A stretch of DNA of 64,000 bases from Methylocystis iwaonis (GCF_027925385.1 NZ_AP027142.1:1470001-1534000), one strand, 5' to 3'. Positions 47,949-56,912 are shown, counted from the stretch's first letter. The notes: generated from the sequence alone by a model not told the origin. Translations and numbers: made by a program.

Positions 47949-49244
47949 ATGGCGAATGTGGCGGTGGTCGGCGCCCAATGGGGCGACGAGGGCAAGGGCA
48001 AGATCGTCGACTGGCTGTCGCTGGAGGCGGATGTCGTCGTGCGCTTCCAGGGCGGCCACAACGCCGGCCATACGCTTGTCATCGACAGCACGACCTATAA
48101 GCTCGCGCTGCTGCCCTCCGGCATCGTCCGGCCGGGCAAGCTCTCGGTCATCGGCAATGGCGTCGTGGTCGATCCACACTTCCTCGTGGGCGAGATCGAG
48201 CGGCTGCGGGCGCAGGGCGTCGCGATCACGCCGGAGAATTTCAAGGTCGCCGAAAACGCGCCGCTCATCCTGTCGCTGCATCGCGAACTCGACGCTCACC
48301 GCGAGGAAGCCTCCGGCGGCGGCGCCAAGATCGGCACCACCAAGCGCGGCATCGGCCCCGCCTATGAGGACAAGGTCGGCCGCCGCGCCATCCGCCTGAT
48401 GGACCTCGCCGAGCCGGATACGCTCGACGACAAGATCGAGCGCGTTCTCGCCCATCACAATCCGCTGCGCCGGGGCCTCGGCCTACCGGAAGTCGCGCCG
48501 CAGACGCTGCGCGAGGAGCTGCTCTCGGTCGCGCCGAAAATCCTGCCCTTCATGGACGCGGTGTGGGACCTGCTCGACGATCAGCGCCGCGCCGGCAAGC
48601 GCATCCTGTTCGAGGGCGCGCAGGGCGTGCTGCTCGACGTCGACCACGGCACCTATCCCTATGTCACCTCCTCCAACACCGTCGCGGCTTCGGCGGCGAG
48701 CGGCTCGGGGCTGGGGCCGGGGTCGATCGGCTATGTGCTCGGCATCGCCAAGGCGTATACGACGCGCGTCGGCGGCGGGCCGTTCCCGACCGAACTGACC
48801 GACAGCATTGGCGAGCTGATCGGCGACCGCGGCCATGAATTCGGCACCAATACGGGCCGGCGCCGGCGCTGCGGCTGGTTCGACGCCGTGCTGACGCGGC
48901 AGGCGGTGAAGACCTCCGGCATCAACGGCATCGCGCTCACCAAGCTCGATATTCTCGACGGCTTCGACGAGATCAAGATCTGCACGCATTATATGCTCGA
49001 CGGCAAGCGCATCGACCGCCTGCCGGCCTCGCAGTCGGCGCAGGCGCGGGTGACGCCCGTCTATGAAAGCTTCCCCGGCTGGAAGGAGACGACGAGCGGC
49101 GCGCGTAGCTGGGCGGAGCTTCCGGCGCAGGCGATCAAATATGTCCGCCGCATCGAGGAGCTGATCGGCGCGCCCGTGGCGTTGCTCTCGACCAGCCCCG
49201 AGCGCGACGACACCATACTGGTGCATAATCCTTTCCAGGATTGA
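47949..49244 (+). CDS. purA: Adenylosuccinate synthetase
   Basis: A 431-residue GTP-dependent enzyme that converts IMP and aspartate to adenylosuccinate in AMP synthesis. It begins [20 protein letters not shown] (catalytic Asp and GTP loop), then [13 protein letters not shown] (catalytic His), [33 protein letters not shown] and TTSGARSW. Normal length. A GTAACG/CGTTAC hairpin lies in the leader at about 47886-47906; I would not call it a riboswitch. Confidence 0.97.
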   Translation: MANVAVVGAQWGDEGKGKIVDWLSLEADVVVRFQGGHNAGHTLVIDSTTYKLALLPSGIVRPGKLSVIGNGVVVDPHFLVGEIERLRAQGVAITPENFKVAENAPLILSLHRELDAHREEASGGGAKIGTTKRGIGPAYEDKVGRRAIRLMDLAEPDTLDDKIERVLAHHNPLRRGLGLPEVAPQTLREELLSVAPKILPFMDAVWDLLDDQRRAGKRILFEGAQGVLLDVDHGTYPYVTSSNTVAASAASGSGLGPGSIGYVLGIAKAYTTRVGGGPFPTELTDSIGELIGDRGHEFGTNTGRRRRCGWFDAVLTRQAVKTSGINGIALTKLDILDGFDEIKICTHYMLDGKRIDRLPASQSAQARVTPVYESFPGWKETTSGARSWAELPAQAIKYVRRIEELIGAPVALLSTSPERDDTILVHNPFQD

Positions 49245-49276
49245 CGACATCGGCTTGAGCGGCTCGCATTGGGGAG

Positions 49277-49476
49277 TGTCATTTCCGGCCGACGCTCGCG
49301 CCGTTTGGACAGGCAAGAAATCACCGCCGTCATTGCGAGGAGCGCAGCGACGAAGCAATCCAGAGCCGTATCGCCGCCTTGGCTTGCTTCGCTTCGCTCG
49401 CAAGGACGGGCTCTGGGCAAAACCGCGCTCATGTGCCCTCGATTCCCGATCGCTCGCTTCGCGAGCGTGGGGCATG
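49277..49476. repeat. Composite repeat, family A inverted copy with family D parts
   Basis: An inverted family A unit (CGCCGTTTGGACAGG...AAATCACCGCCGTCATTGCG on the left, GCTTCGCTCGCAAGGACGGG on the right), flanked by GTGTCATTTCCGG and by a GCTCGCTTCGCGAGCG hairpin. It fills most of the 49245-49498 gap between the convergent purA and the cyclic-di-GMP gene, whose stop lies at its edge. Confidence 0.78.
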
Positions 49477-49498
49477 ACATGCGCGAGCGGAAGGCGCG

Positions 49499-52207
49499 TT
49501 AAGCCCGGCGCCGGTGGCGCCCGCCGGGCTTTTCACCGGCCGGGCCGGTGCGCGGCAGGAGCTGGGTCAGCGGGGCAGGCGCGCCATGTTGCGTGAGCAG
49601 CGCTTCCATGCCCGCGGCGTCGAGCGGGCGGCTGAACAGAAAGCCCTGCGCTTCCTCGCAGCCTAAACCCTTCAAAAACTCGGCTTGAGCCGCAGTTTCG
49701 ATTCCCTCCGCCAGGACTTTCAGATGCAGGCTGTGGCCCAGCGCGACGATCGCGCGGGTGATCGCCGCTTCATTCTCGCCGCTGGGAAGATCGGAGACGA
49801 AGGAGCGGTCGATCTTCAGCTTATTGACGGGCAGGCGTTTCAGATAGGCCAGGGAGGATTGCCCCGTTCCGAAATCGTCGATCGCCAGCGATACGCCGCA
49901 AGAGCGAAGCCCGTCGAGAACTTTCACGTTCTTCTGGGCTTGCCGCATGACATAGGTCTCGGTGATCTCTAGCTCGAGAAATTTGGACGGCAATCCCGTC
50001 TCGACCAGGACATCCGCCACGAGGCCGACGAGATCCGAGCGCTCGATCTGCACGCCGGAAATATTCACGGCGATGCGATGCAGCCCCAATCCCTTGCGCA
50101 TCCATTCCATTGCCTGGCGGCAGGCGGCGCGCAGCGCCCATTCGCCGAGCTGCGTTATCAGGCTCGTCTCTTCGGCGATGGGAATGAATTTATCGGGCGG
50201 AATGATCCCGCGCTCGGGGTGGCGCCAGCGCAAGAGCGCCTCGGAGCCGACGAGTCTTCCGTCGGCCAGATCGACTTGCGGCTGATAGTTCAGGAACAGC
50301 TCGCCCTGTTCCAGCGCCTTGCGCAGCTCGCCTTCCAGGAATTGCCGCTCCTGCGCCTGATCGGTCAGATGCGATCTGTAGAACAGATATTTGCCGCGCC
50401 CTTCCTCCTTGGCTTGATACATCGCGAGATCGGCGTTCTTGATCAGCGTCGCAGAGTCTTCGCCGTCGCCAGGATAGCAGCTCAGGCCGATCGACGCGCC
50501 GACCTCCAGCCGATGGCCTTGCACGATGAAGGGGCTGGATAAAACCGCGATGATCTTGTGGGCGACCTCCTGGCCGTCCTCCGGACCTTGGGTGTTTTGC
50601 AGCAGCACGACGAATTCGTCGCCGCCCAAACGGGCGATCATGGCGCCCTGCCGCAGGTTCTGCATCAACCGCCGCGCGACGGCGCGCAAAAGCTCGTCGC
50701 CGATGGGGTGGCCCAGGCTGTCATTGATATATTTGAACCGATCGAGGTCGAGAAAGAGCAGACACATTTTTCTCCCGGTCCGATGAGCCAATTTCGTGGC
50801 CTGCTCGCAGCGTTCGTTGAAGAGCTGGCGGTTGGGAAGATCGGTGAGGGAGTCGTAATAGGCCAAATGGTGGATATGCGCCGCCGAACGCTTCTGCTCG
50901 GTCAGATCGTAGAAGACGCTGATGTAGTTCTTCACGCTGCCGTCGCCGCCGCGCACCGCCGAAATATTCTGCCAAAGCGGGATGCTGTCGCCGTCCTTGC
51001 GGCGATCCCAGATTTCGCCGTGCCATTCGCCCTCGCTCTTCAGCTTGCTCCAAAGCTGCTTGAAGAAGGCGGCGCTATGCCGTTTCGATCTGAAGATATT
51101 CGTTCTCTTGCCGATGACGTCGTCGGGGGCGTAACCGAGAATACGGCTGAACGCGGGATTGACCTTGATGATCCGCGCCTCTGCGTCGGTGATCACCACG
51201 CCGTTCAGGCTGGTTTCGAAAACGCTGGCCGCCAGGCTCAACTGCTCGTCGGTCTGCCGCTGGGCGGTGACGTCCTGCAGGGTTCCGTTCGCCCGTACTG
51301 GTCTTCCGTTTTCGTCGCAGAGCGTCACGCCCCGGAGCTGCGCCCATTTTATCCTGCCGCCCGAGAGACGGAGGCGGCAGCTTGCGTTGAAAAGGCGACG
51401 GTCGCGGATCGACGCCTGGAAGGCTTCGTCCACCGCCTGGCGGTCCTCGGGATGGATGATTGCGAGACAATCGTCGTATCGTCGTGGCAGCGCGCTCGTC
51501 TCGCAGATATGGGCCATTTCCTCGGAACGATAGATCACCTCATTCGTGGTCAGATCGACTTCCCAGCGGCCGATTTGGGCGATGCGCTGCGCTTCCCTTA
51601 GCTCCCGCTCGCTGTCGAGCAGCGCGTCATGTTGCTTCTTGATTGCGGTGATGTCGGTGGCGCAGACGACAGCCCCTTCCTCCTTGCCCTTGGGGTCGTG
51701 CTGGAGGGTCGCCTCCAGCCAGTAGAAGCGATACTGGCCGTCTTTCGCGAGGAGCCGATGTTCGGCCGCATAGGAGCCTGAGCCGCGCACGCGCTCGAAC
51801 AATGGCGAATGCGCCGGCCAGGGCAGGCGGGGGAGCGATTGCTCGAGCCGGCGCCTTTCCTCCGGCGGCAGCCATTCGTCGAGGACGCGCTCCGCGATCT
51901 CTCCCTCCGGCGCGCATAGATCGACGGAGAAGCGACGATTGACCTGGCCGATCCGTCCCTCGGGTCCGAGAACGATCAGCAGGGCGCTGGACGTGTCCAT
52001 CACGCGCTGGGTGAAGGTCGCCAGATTGGCCTGCCGCTGATTGGCCTCCTGCAGGGCCTCCGCCTGCAGCTCCATCGTGCGCAGCATCTCGTCCGTCTGC
52101 GCGGCGTCGAGGCTCATCTGCTCCTGAATGGCGGCGTTGGCGAGGCGGAGCGACTCGACCTCGGCGCGCAGGCGTTCCACTTCTTGTGTGAGCGCGTCTT
52201 CACTCAT
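49499..52207 (-). CDS. Cytosolic coiled-coil, triple PAS, GGDEF, EAL protein; output of the hydrogenase sensor
   Basis: A soluble protein of about 902 residues that probably makes and/or degrades cyclic-di-GMP. An N-terminal coiled coil (about residues 4-65) is followed by three PAS domains (about 70-195, 205-320, 330-445), the last with VVITDAEARIIKVNPAFSRI. GGDEF follows (ARLGGDEF, motif intact near 530) and then EAL (SEALLRWRHPERG, intact near 658, with ITETYV, DDFGTGQSS and AEGIET). There are no membrane helices and no RxxD inhibitory site. It overlaps the maturation protease by eight bases (ATGAGTGA), so it is coupled to the hydrogenase operon. An ATG nine bases earlier (52216) is equally possible. 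In hydrogenase sensors a PAS protein typically receives the signal. Confidence 0.92.
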   Translation of the reverse strand: MSEDALTQEVERLRAEVESLRLANAAIQEQMSLDAAQTDEMLRTMELQAEALQEANQRQANLATFTQRVMDTSSALLIVLGPEGRIGQVNRRFSVDLCAPEGEIAERVLDEWLPPEERRRLEQSLPRLPWPAHSPLFERVRGSGSYAAEHRLLAKDGQYRFYWLEATLQHDPKGKEEGAVVCATDITAIKKQHDALLDSERELREAQRIAQIGRWEVDLTTNEVIYRSEEMAHICETSALPRRYDDCLAIIHPEDRQAVDEAFQASIRDRRLFNASCRLRLSGGRIKWAQLRGVTLCDENGRPVRANGTLQDVTAQRQTDEQLSLAASVFETSLNGVVITDAEARIIKVNPAFSRILGYAPDDVIGKRTNIFRSKRHSAAFFKQLWSKLKSEGEWHGEIWDRRKDGDSIPLWQNISAVRGGDGSVKNYISVFYDLTEQKRSAAHIHHLAYYDSLTDLPNRQLFNERCEQATKLAHRTGRKMCLLFLDLDRFKYINDSLGHPIGDELLRAVARRLMQNLRQGAMIARLGGDEFVVLLQNTQGPEDGQEVAHKIIAVLSSPFIVQGHRLEVGASIGLSCYPGDGEDSATLIKNADLAMYQAKEEGRGKYLFYRSHLTDQAQERQFLEGELRKALEQGELFLNYQPQVDLADGRLVGSEALLRWRHPERGIIPPDKFIPIAEETSLITQLGEWALRAACRQAMEWMRKGLGLHRIAVNISGVQIERSDLVGLVADVLVETGLPSKFLELEITETYVMRQAQKNVKVLDGLRSCGVSLAIDDFGTGQSSLAYLKRLPVNKLKIDRSFVSDLPSGENEAAITRAIVALGHSLHLKVLAEGIETAAQAEFLKGLGCEEAQGFLFSRPLDAAGMEALLTQHGAPAPLTQLLPRTGPAGEKPGGRHRRRA

Positions 52208-52679
52208 GGCGGTCATTCTCGAAATAGGCGCCGAGCAGCATGGCGACCTCGTCCACGGCGCGCGCTACCGGCTCTGAAAGCCCAATGTGAAATGGCGTAA
52301 TAGTCTCGACTTCCGCCCCGATGATCTTAATGGCCGGGGAGGTTTCGGGAAATGCGGCGAGCGCGCGCAGGACATAGCCGAGGCCAAGCCCGTGGGCTGC
52401 GGGCGTCGCTTCTTCCATGATCATGGCGAGGGAGGGCCGATGCACGCGGCCGGGCTTTCCTGCGGGCGCCAGGGCGTCGACGATGACGACTTCGTCGCAG
52501 TCCTCGAAGAGCGCCAGCGCCGCCGGGCCGGGCGCGCCAGCTTCCGTCAGGCGCAGATCGGGCGGGCGCTCGCGCGCCGCCAGCCGTTCATAGACCGCCG
52601 GGCCGAAGCCGTCGTCGCCATGCAGCGGATTGCCGAAGCAGACGATATGGCGCCGGATGATGGAAGGACTCTGGTTCAT
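52200..52679 (-). CDS. Hydrogenase maturation endopeptidase (HupW/HybD-like)
   Basis: A 159-residue nickel-dependent protease that trims the C-terminal tail of the hydrogenase large subunit after metal insertion. The core motif is IVCFGNPLHGDDGFGPAVYERL (about residues 13-34). Further metal-ligand regions are DEVVIVDALAPAGKPG (Asp) and PAAHGLGLGYVLRAL (His). ATG 52679 overlaps the large-subunit stop by four bases. The large subunit keeps a 12-residue tail to be cut, so the pair is self-consistent. Confidence 0.92.
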   Translation of the reverse strand: MNQSPSIIRRHIVCFGNPLHGDDGFGPAVYERLAARERPPDLRLTEAGAPGPAALALFEDCDEVVIVDALAPAGKPGRVHRPSLAMIMEEATPAAHGLGLGYVLRALAAFPETSPAIKIIGAEVETITPFHIGLSEPVARAVDEVAMLLGAYFENDRHE

Positions 52680-54193
52680 GCGTTGAAATGAACCTTCCTC
52701 CCAGTGTCCAGCATATGGACCGTGCAGACCAGGCAGGGATCGTGGGAGCGGATGATGTGGCCGATCTCGACCGGATCGTCCGGGTCGCGCACCTCGACGC
52801 CGACCAGGCTCTGCTCCCAATGGCCGGGCTGGCCGGCGCTGTCGCGGGGCGAGGCGTTCCAGGCGGTGGGCGTGACGATCTGATATTTTTCGATGACGCC
52901 GTCTTTGATCTTGATCCAGTGGCCGAGCGCGCCACGCGCCGCCATGATCAGGCCGTAGCCGTCGCCATCTGCTTCATTGGCGGGCGGAATGAAGTGCTCG
53001 CCGGAGAGATCGGCGGCAAGTTGGTCGAGCATGCGCCGCGCATGCAAGAATTCATGGGCGATGCGCCGCGCCCGCGCGAATTGCCGCAACCAGGCGCCGC
53101 CGCCCTCCAAAGCGTTGAGCGAGGCGATCAAAGGATCGCCGCCGATAAGCAATTCCGCGAGCGGGCCGGTCTGGACGACCTTGTCGCCATAGCGCGGCGC
53201 CTTGGACCATGTGTAGCGGTCGCCGCCGGGCTCGTAATTGGGGATGGTTTCGCCGTTCCACGGATGCCTGCCGCCCTCATAGTGCCGGAACCAGGAATGG
53301 CGCACATGCTCATTGATCTGGGTCTGATCGAGAGGCGCAATGGCCCCCGTCTCGCCGTCGTAAAAGCCCGACGCCAACAGAGTTGCATCGGCGTCGGTCG
53401 TCGCAGGATCGCGCCAGGCGCCGTAGCTCAACATATGTTTGGCGCCCGCCGCCGAGCGATGAAGCCCCAGCGCGCGCACGCAACGGCTGAGCATGCCAAG
53501 CGCGCTCGCCGCATGGGCGGGCGCGTCGAGCCAGGCGAAATAGTCCTCCGCTTTGTCGAGCGCCAGCCAGCGCTCGAGCGGCGCGCCGATGATGCGCTGC
53601 TCATACCAGCGTTGCGCGTCGTCCAGCACGGCGCGGCAGGCGGAAATCCGGCGCAGATCGGCGGGAAGCGTCACGCCGCCGGGCGCCATATAGGAGGAAT
53701 GCGGCCACTGTCCGCCGAAATGCGCCACGATCTGCACGACCTTCCGCGTCACCGCGAGAGTTTCGAGATAGATCGCGCCGCGAAACGGCTCGAAGGCCGC
53801 CATCATTTCGTCGAACCAGGGTTCGGCGGCGTAGCGCGGATTGCAGAAGTCCGGCGTAAAGAACAGAAAGGTCTGGCGCAGATCGTTCTGAATGCCTTCC
53901 GCCATCAGGCAGAGATTGCGGATGCGCGTGGCGTTGGGAGGCGGGACGGCGCCCCAGGCGCGCTCCAAAGCGAGCGCCGACGAATAAAGATGCGCGGTTC
54001 CGCAAATGCCGCAGACTCGCGGCGTGATCACAAGGGCGTCGCGCGGCGCCCGGCCGATGAGAATCTGCTCGAAGCCGCGATACATCGTGCCGATGGTGCG
54101 GGCTTCCGCCACCACGCCGTCGTCCAGCGTCACGGCGAGCTCGAGATCGCCCTCGACGCGGTTGAGGCTGACATTGAGCTCGACGCGCGCCAT
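52676..54193 (-). CDS. [NiFe]-hydrogenase large subunit, group 2 (HupL-like), probable H2 sensor
   Basis: A 505-residue catalytic subunit that holds the NiFe(CN)2CO site. The N-terminal ligands are Cys61 and Cys64 in PRVCGICGTAH, and the C-terminal ones Cys487 and Cys490 in DPCLVCTVH. The tail after His493 (12 residues, MLDTGRKVHFNA) should be removed by the adjacent protease. NRVEGD near the start replaces the more common RIEGH. The sequence resembles cyanobacterial uptake HupL, placing it in group 2. It starts one base after the small-subunit stop. The HupV type of sensor usually lacks a cleavable tail; this one keeps it. Maturation genes hypA-F are not in this window. Confidence 0.93.
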   Translation of the reverse strand: MARVELNVSLNRVEGDLELAVTLDDGVVAEARTIGTMYRGFEQILIGRAPRDALVITPRVCGICGTAHLYSSALALERAWGAVPPPNATRIRNLCLMAEGIQNDLRQTFLFFTPDFCNPRYAAEPWFDEMMAAFEPFRGAIYLETLAVTRKVVQIVAHFGGQWPHSSYMAPGGVTLPADLRRISACRAVLDDAQRWYEQRIIGAPLERWLALDKAEDYFAWLDAPAHAASALGMLSRCVRALGLHRSAAGAKHMLSYGAWRDPATTDADATLLASGFYDGETGAIAPLDQTQINEHVRHSWFRHYEGGRHPWNGETIPNYEPGGDRYTWSKAPRYGDKVVQTGPLAELLIGGDPLIASLNALEGGGAWLRQFARARRIAHEFLHARRMLDQLAADLSGEHFIPPANEADGDGYGLIMAARGALGHWIKIKDGVIEKYQIVTPTAWNASPRDSAGQPGHWEQSLVGVEVRDPDDPVEIGHIIRSHDPCLVCTVHMLDTGRKVHFNA

Positions 54194-54194
54194 G

Positions 54195-55136
54195 TCAAAC
54201 GTCCATCTTCTTGTTTCGGACGCGCGCGGGCGCGGCGGCGCGGGCGAGATTCTTATAGGCCATGTAGCGGGCGCGCTCGACGCCGACCGGCAGGCGCAGC
54301 GGAATGTCGCCGATCTTCGCCGTTGCGAAGAGGTCCGTTTCGCGCGGGAAATTGGGCGCCGTGCAGCCGAAGCAGGGGACGCCCGCCCGCGTCTTGCTGT
54401 TGACGCCGTTCCAAAGATCGCTGTTGCAGACCGCCTGGGTCAGCGGGCCCTGGCAGCCCAGATTATAGAACAGGCAGGCGCGACCGCCGAGCTCCAAGTC
54501 CTCGATGTCATATTCGTGGTATTCGTTCCGGGTGCAGCCCTGATGCGCCAGCGTGCTGAAAAAGGCGCTCGGCCGGTTCAGCGGATCGAGGGCGAGCGGC
54601 AGGTCCTGGGCGATCGCCTCCAGCGTCTGGGTCATGGCGTGGGGATGGGCCGGGCAGCCGGCGATATTGATGACCGGCAGGCCCGAACCGGCGCGCCAGT
54701 CCGCCGGCAAAAGGCCGCCCGGCGTCTCCCGGTCGAATTGCAGGCCGATGCAATCGGCGGGGTTGGGGCTCGCCGCGTGAACGCCGCCAAAACTGGCGCA
54801 CGTGCCCATGGCGACGACGATGTTTGCGCGCCGGGCGAGCGCGCGCGTGATCTCCATACGCGCCCGGCCCCGGTAACTGTCGTAAAGGCCGGTGCCGCGC
54901 GGCGCGGTGACGACGCTGCCCTCGACGCAGAGGATGTCGAGCTTTTGGGCGCCCGACGCGATGTTTTCGATCAGCGCGTCGAAACGCTTCATCGGCGCAT
55001 GCGAGAGGGAGGGGTGCCAGAGCAGCTCGATCCCGCAGGAGGCGAATAATTGCTCGAAGCTCGGCGCTTCAGCGCTCAGAATTGCAAGCGAGTCGCCGCC
55101 GCAGGCCCCGGTCTGCAACCAGAACAAGGTTTTCAC
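54195..55136 (-). CDS. [NiFe]-hydrogenase small subunit, group 2 (HupS-like), soluble
   Basis: A 313-residue electron-transfer subunit with GTG start (GAGAG upstream) and no twin-arginine signal, so the enzyme is cytosolic. Proximal cluster region: FWLQTGACGGDSL with Cys12 but Asp15 where many families have Cys; Cys113 (GTCASFGG) and Cys161 (AGCPAHP) complete it. Distal: His198, Cys201, Cys221, Cys228. Medial: Cys237, Cys255, Cys258 in SKTRAGVPCFGC. The layout and HPSLSHAP, EGSVVTAP and CIGLQFDRE blocks match cyanobacterial HupS. No membrane anchor is present. It heads the tightly packed hydrogenase, protease and PAS-GGDEF-EAL set. Confidence 0.93.
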   Translation of the reverse strand: MKTLFWLQTGACGGDSLAILSAEAPSFEQLFASCGIELLWHPSLSHAPMKRFDALIENIASGAQKLDILCVEGSVVTAPRGTGLYDSYRGRARMEITRALARRANIVVAMGTCASFGGVHAASPNPADCIGLQFDRETPGGLLPADWRAGSGLPVINIAGCPAHPHAMTQTLEAIAQDLPLALDPLNRPSAFFSTLAHQGCTRNEYHEYDIEDLELGGRACLFYNLGCQGPLTQAVCNSDLWNGVNSKTRAGVPCFGCTAPNFPRETDLFATAKIGDIPLRLPVGVERARYMAYKNLARAAAPARVRNKKMDV

Positions 55137-55284
55137 GAGCGCCTCTCTCCATCACGCGCACGCCGCGATTAGGCGCTCAAAAGCTTGAGACTTCTTGAAT
55201 GGTTTAGCTAGCCCTAAAATTCGCGGCTTGGTTGAGTAAGGCCGTTCGGTTGCTGTCCGGCGCCAGCGAACGCCGTTTTTTAAA

Positions 55285-56013
55285 TCACGCGATCCCGTCA
55301 AAAAGCGCGGCGGCCTCGCCGAGATCGAATTCGGCGATGAGCGCGGGAGACAAAGGGTCTTCGCCGCCGAGCCAGGACTCGATCGCCGCGGGAGCCCGCA
55401 AGGCGATCTCCAGCGCTTTGGTGATCTCGTATAGACCCCAGGCGAGGCCCGACTGGCGCATGGCGTTCATCATGGCGTTTTGCACGAGACTGCGCACGAC
55501 CAGATGCGGCGTCGATACGGTCGCCTCGTCTCCATCTCCGTCGGCCGCCGAAATGCAGGCGAGCTTATCCAACGCCGCATGACCGCGGCACGCAAGCGGG
55601 CGGAGCCGATAGGCGAGGCAGAGGTCTTTCTCGATCAGCGGGCAATAATGCTTGGCCGCCAAGCGCGAGGCTTCATCCAGGCTTCCAACCGTATTCGCCG
55701 CCTCGCCGATGCGGCGCGGAAGGTCGATCCCCCGCGCCTCGAACGCCGGGGCGTTGACGTCCACGAAACGGGCCAGCAGGAAAACCTCGGGCGCCGTCGC
55801 CACGACGCGAAGACGGCAGCACGCCGCGCATTCGCCATGACAGGCGATCGCCGGCGCGCCTTCGGCCTGGATGACGACATTTTTCTCGAAAAGGTCGAAA
55901 GCCTGCGCGCAAAGGGCGCCGACGAGATCAGCCTGGTTGCGTCGCGCGGCGACCGTATCGCCGAACGCCCGGCTTGTCGCCCGGAAGAAGGAAGCGGGCC
56001 CGTCCTTGCGCAT
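55285..56013 (-). CDS. YkgJ-family cysteine cluster protein
   Basis: A 242-residue cytosolic protein of the YkgJ/CxxCC family, proposed to bind zinc or iron. The Cys motif is CHGECAACCRLR (about residues 59-70), and a second group appears as YCPLIEKDLCLAYRLRPLACRGH (about 123-145). The helical C-terminus resembles nothing else known to me. It lies 148 bases upstream of the hydrogenase small subunit on the same strand, with no clear terminator between, so it may belong to the operon. Its role is unknown; metal supply or electron transfer would be guesses. Confidence 0.82.
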   Translation of the reverse strand: MRKDGPASFFRATSRAFGDTVAARRNQADLVGALCAQAFDLFEKNVVIQAEGAPAIACHGECAACCRLRVVATAPEVFLLARFVDVNAPAFEARGIDLPRRIGEAANTVGSLDEASRLAAKHYCPLIEKDLCLAYRLRPLACRGHAALDKLACISAADGDGDEATVSTPHLVVRSLVQNAMMNAMRQSGLAWGLYEITKALEIALRAPAAIESWLGGEDPLSPALIAEFDLGEAAALFDGIA

Positions 56014-56032
56014 GTTTTCGAGTCCCTGTCGT

Positions 56033-56082
56033 TAGAGCGCATTTCGCAAAACTCGATAGACTTTTGCGGAATGCGCTCCAGC
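56033..56082. repeat. Dispersed inverted repeat, family B, copy 2
   Basis: TTAGAGCGCATTTCGCAAAA with its partner CTTTTGCGGAATGCGCTC, matching 5857-5913. It lies 20 bases upstream of the YkgJ gene, where that gene's promoter or leader would be. Confidence 0.8.
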
Positions 56083-56263
56083 TTTCTCGTCCATCCGCAA
56101 AACCTATATCCCAGTTTGGCGACGACCTGCGCGGCGCGCCAGGGAAGTGGATTCCGGTGCTGGACGCTTGCTGATAATAGCTGGCGCCGAGCCGCGCAAC
56201 GCTCGACGGCGCGGTCAAGGGCAGGACTCTAGGCGCGGCGACGCCGTTGCGAGCGGCGCGGCG

Positions 56264-56686
56264 TCAATGCGCTTTGTCGTGCGCGTTGTCGGGATCGTTA
56301 CGCATCCAATCGGCGAGCTTGGCGAGCGCCTGCGCGATCGACCCTCGCGCCGCCGGATCGGTTATGCACGCGTCCAGCGCCGCGTCCATGCAGATGAGCC
56401 AGGCGTCGCGCTCCGCGGGGCCGATGTGGAAACGCGCGTGACGCATTCTGAGCCGCGGATGGCCGCGTTTCGCCGAATAATTCGCGGGGCCGCCCAGCCA
56501 TTCGGTCAGATAGAGCTTCAGGATCGCCTTGGTCGGACCGAGGTCTGTCGTATGCATGGCGCGTATCCCCCGCGCCGCCTCCATCGTGTCCATGTTGCGG
56601 TAGAACGCTTCCACCAATTGGTCGACAGTGGAGGCGCCGCCGATATGGTCGTACAAGGTCGCATTCTGAGCGTTATTCGTCGTCAT
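56264..56686 (-). CDS. Group II truncated haemoglobin
   Basis: A 140-residue 2-on-2 globin that binds O2 or NO with haem. It begins TLYDHIGGASTVDQLVEAFY (about residues 10-29), then AMHTTDLGPTKAILKLYLTEWLGGP, RGHPRLRMRHARFHIGPAERDAWLICM, the last with the proximal His region (RHARFHIG) and the group II Trp (G8). ATG 56686 has GGAAGTCGGAG upstream. It lies upstream of the YkgJ gene with a 250-base gap. It could protect the cell or the nearby H2 sensor from O2 or NO, which is inference only. Confidence 0.9.
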   Translation of the reverse strand: MTTNNAQNATLYDHIGGASTVDQLVEAFYRNMDTMEAARGIRAMHTTDLGPTKAILKLYLTEWLGGPANYSAKRGHPRLRMRHARFHIGPAERDAWLICMDAALDACITDPAARGSIAQALAKLADWMRNDPDNAHDKAH

Positions 56687-56758
56687 CTCCGACTTCCAGC
56701 AACATGGGCGCCAGGGCGAGGCCCTCATAGCATCTGCGGTTGAACAGCGCGCATCGGG

Positions 56759-56912
56759 TTGTCATTCCCGACAAGCCGAAGGCCCGACCAGAGCCCGTCA
56801 TCGCGCGCGACGCGAAGCAATCCAGAGCGGCGATGCGGCCCTGGATTGCGTCGTCGGCCTCGCCTCCTCGCAATGACGGCGGCAATCCAATCGAGCGGAA
56901 CGCATATTATTC
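56759..56912. repeat. Dispersed palindromic repeat, family A, divergent copy
   Basis: GTCATTCCCGACAAGCC, then GAGCCCGTCATCGCGCGCGA and the GCAATCC/GGATTGC core, then CCTCGCAATGACGGCGGCAA and CGAGCGGAACGCATATT. Less conserved than the 190-bp copies. Together with the terminator at 56976-57011 it accounts for most of the 56687-57066 gap. Confidence 0.78.

Noticed and set aside
55137..55284. Sigma54 promoter before the hydrogenase small subunit
   Set aside because: No TGGCAC-N5-TTGCA-like pair; TGGCGCCGGACAGCA is too weak.
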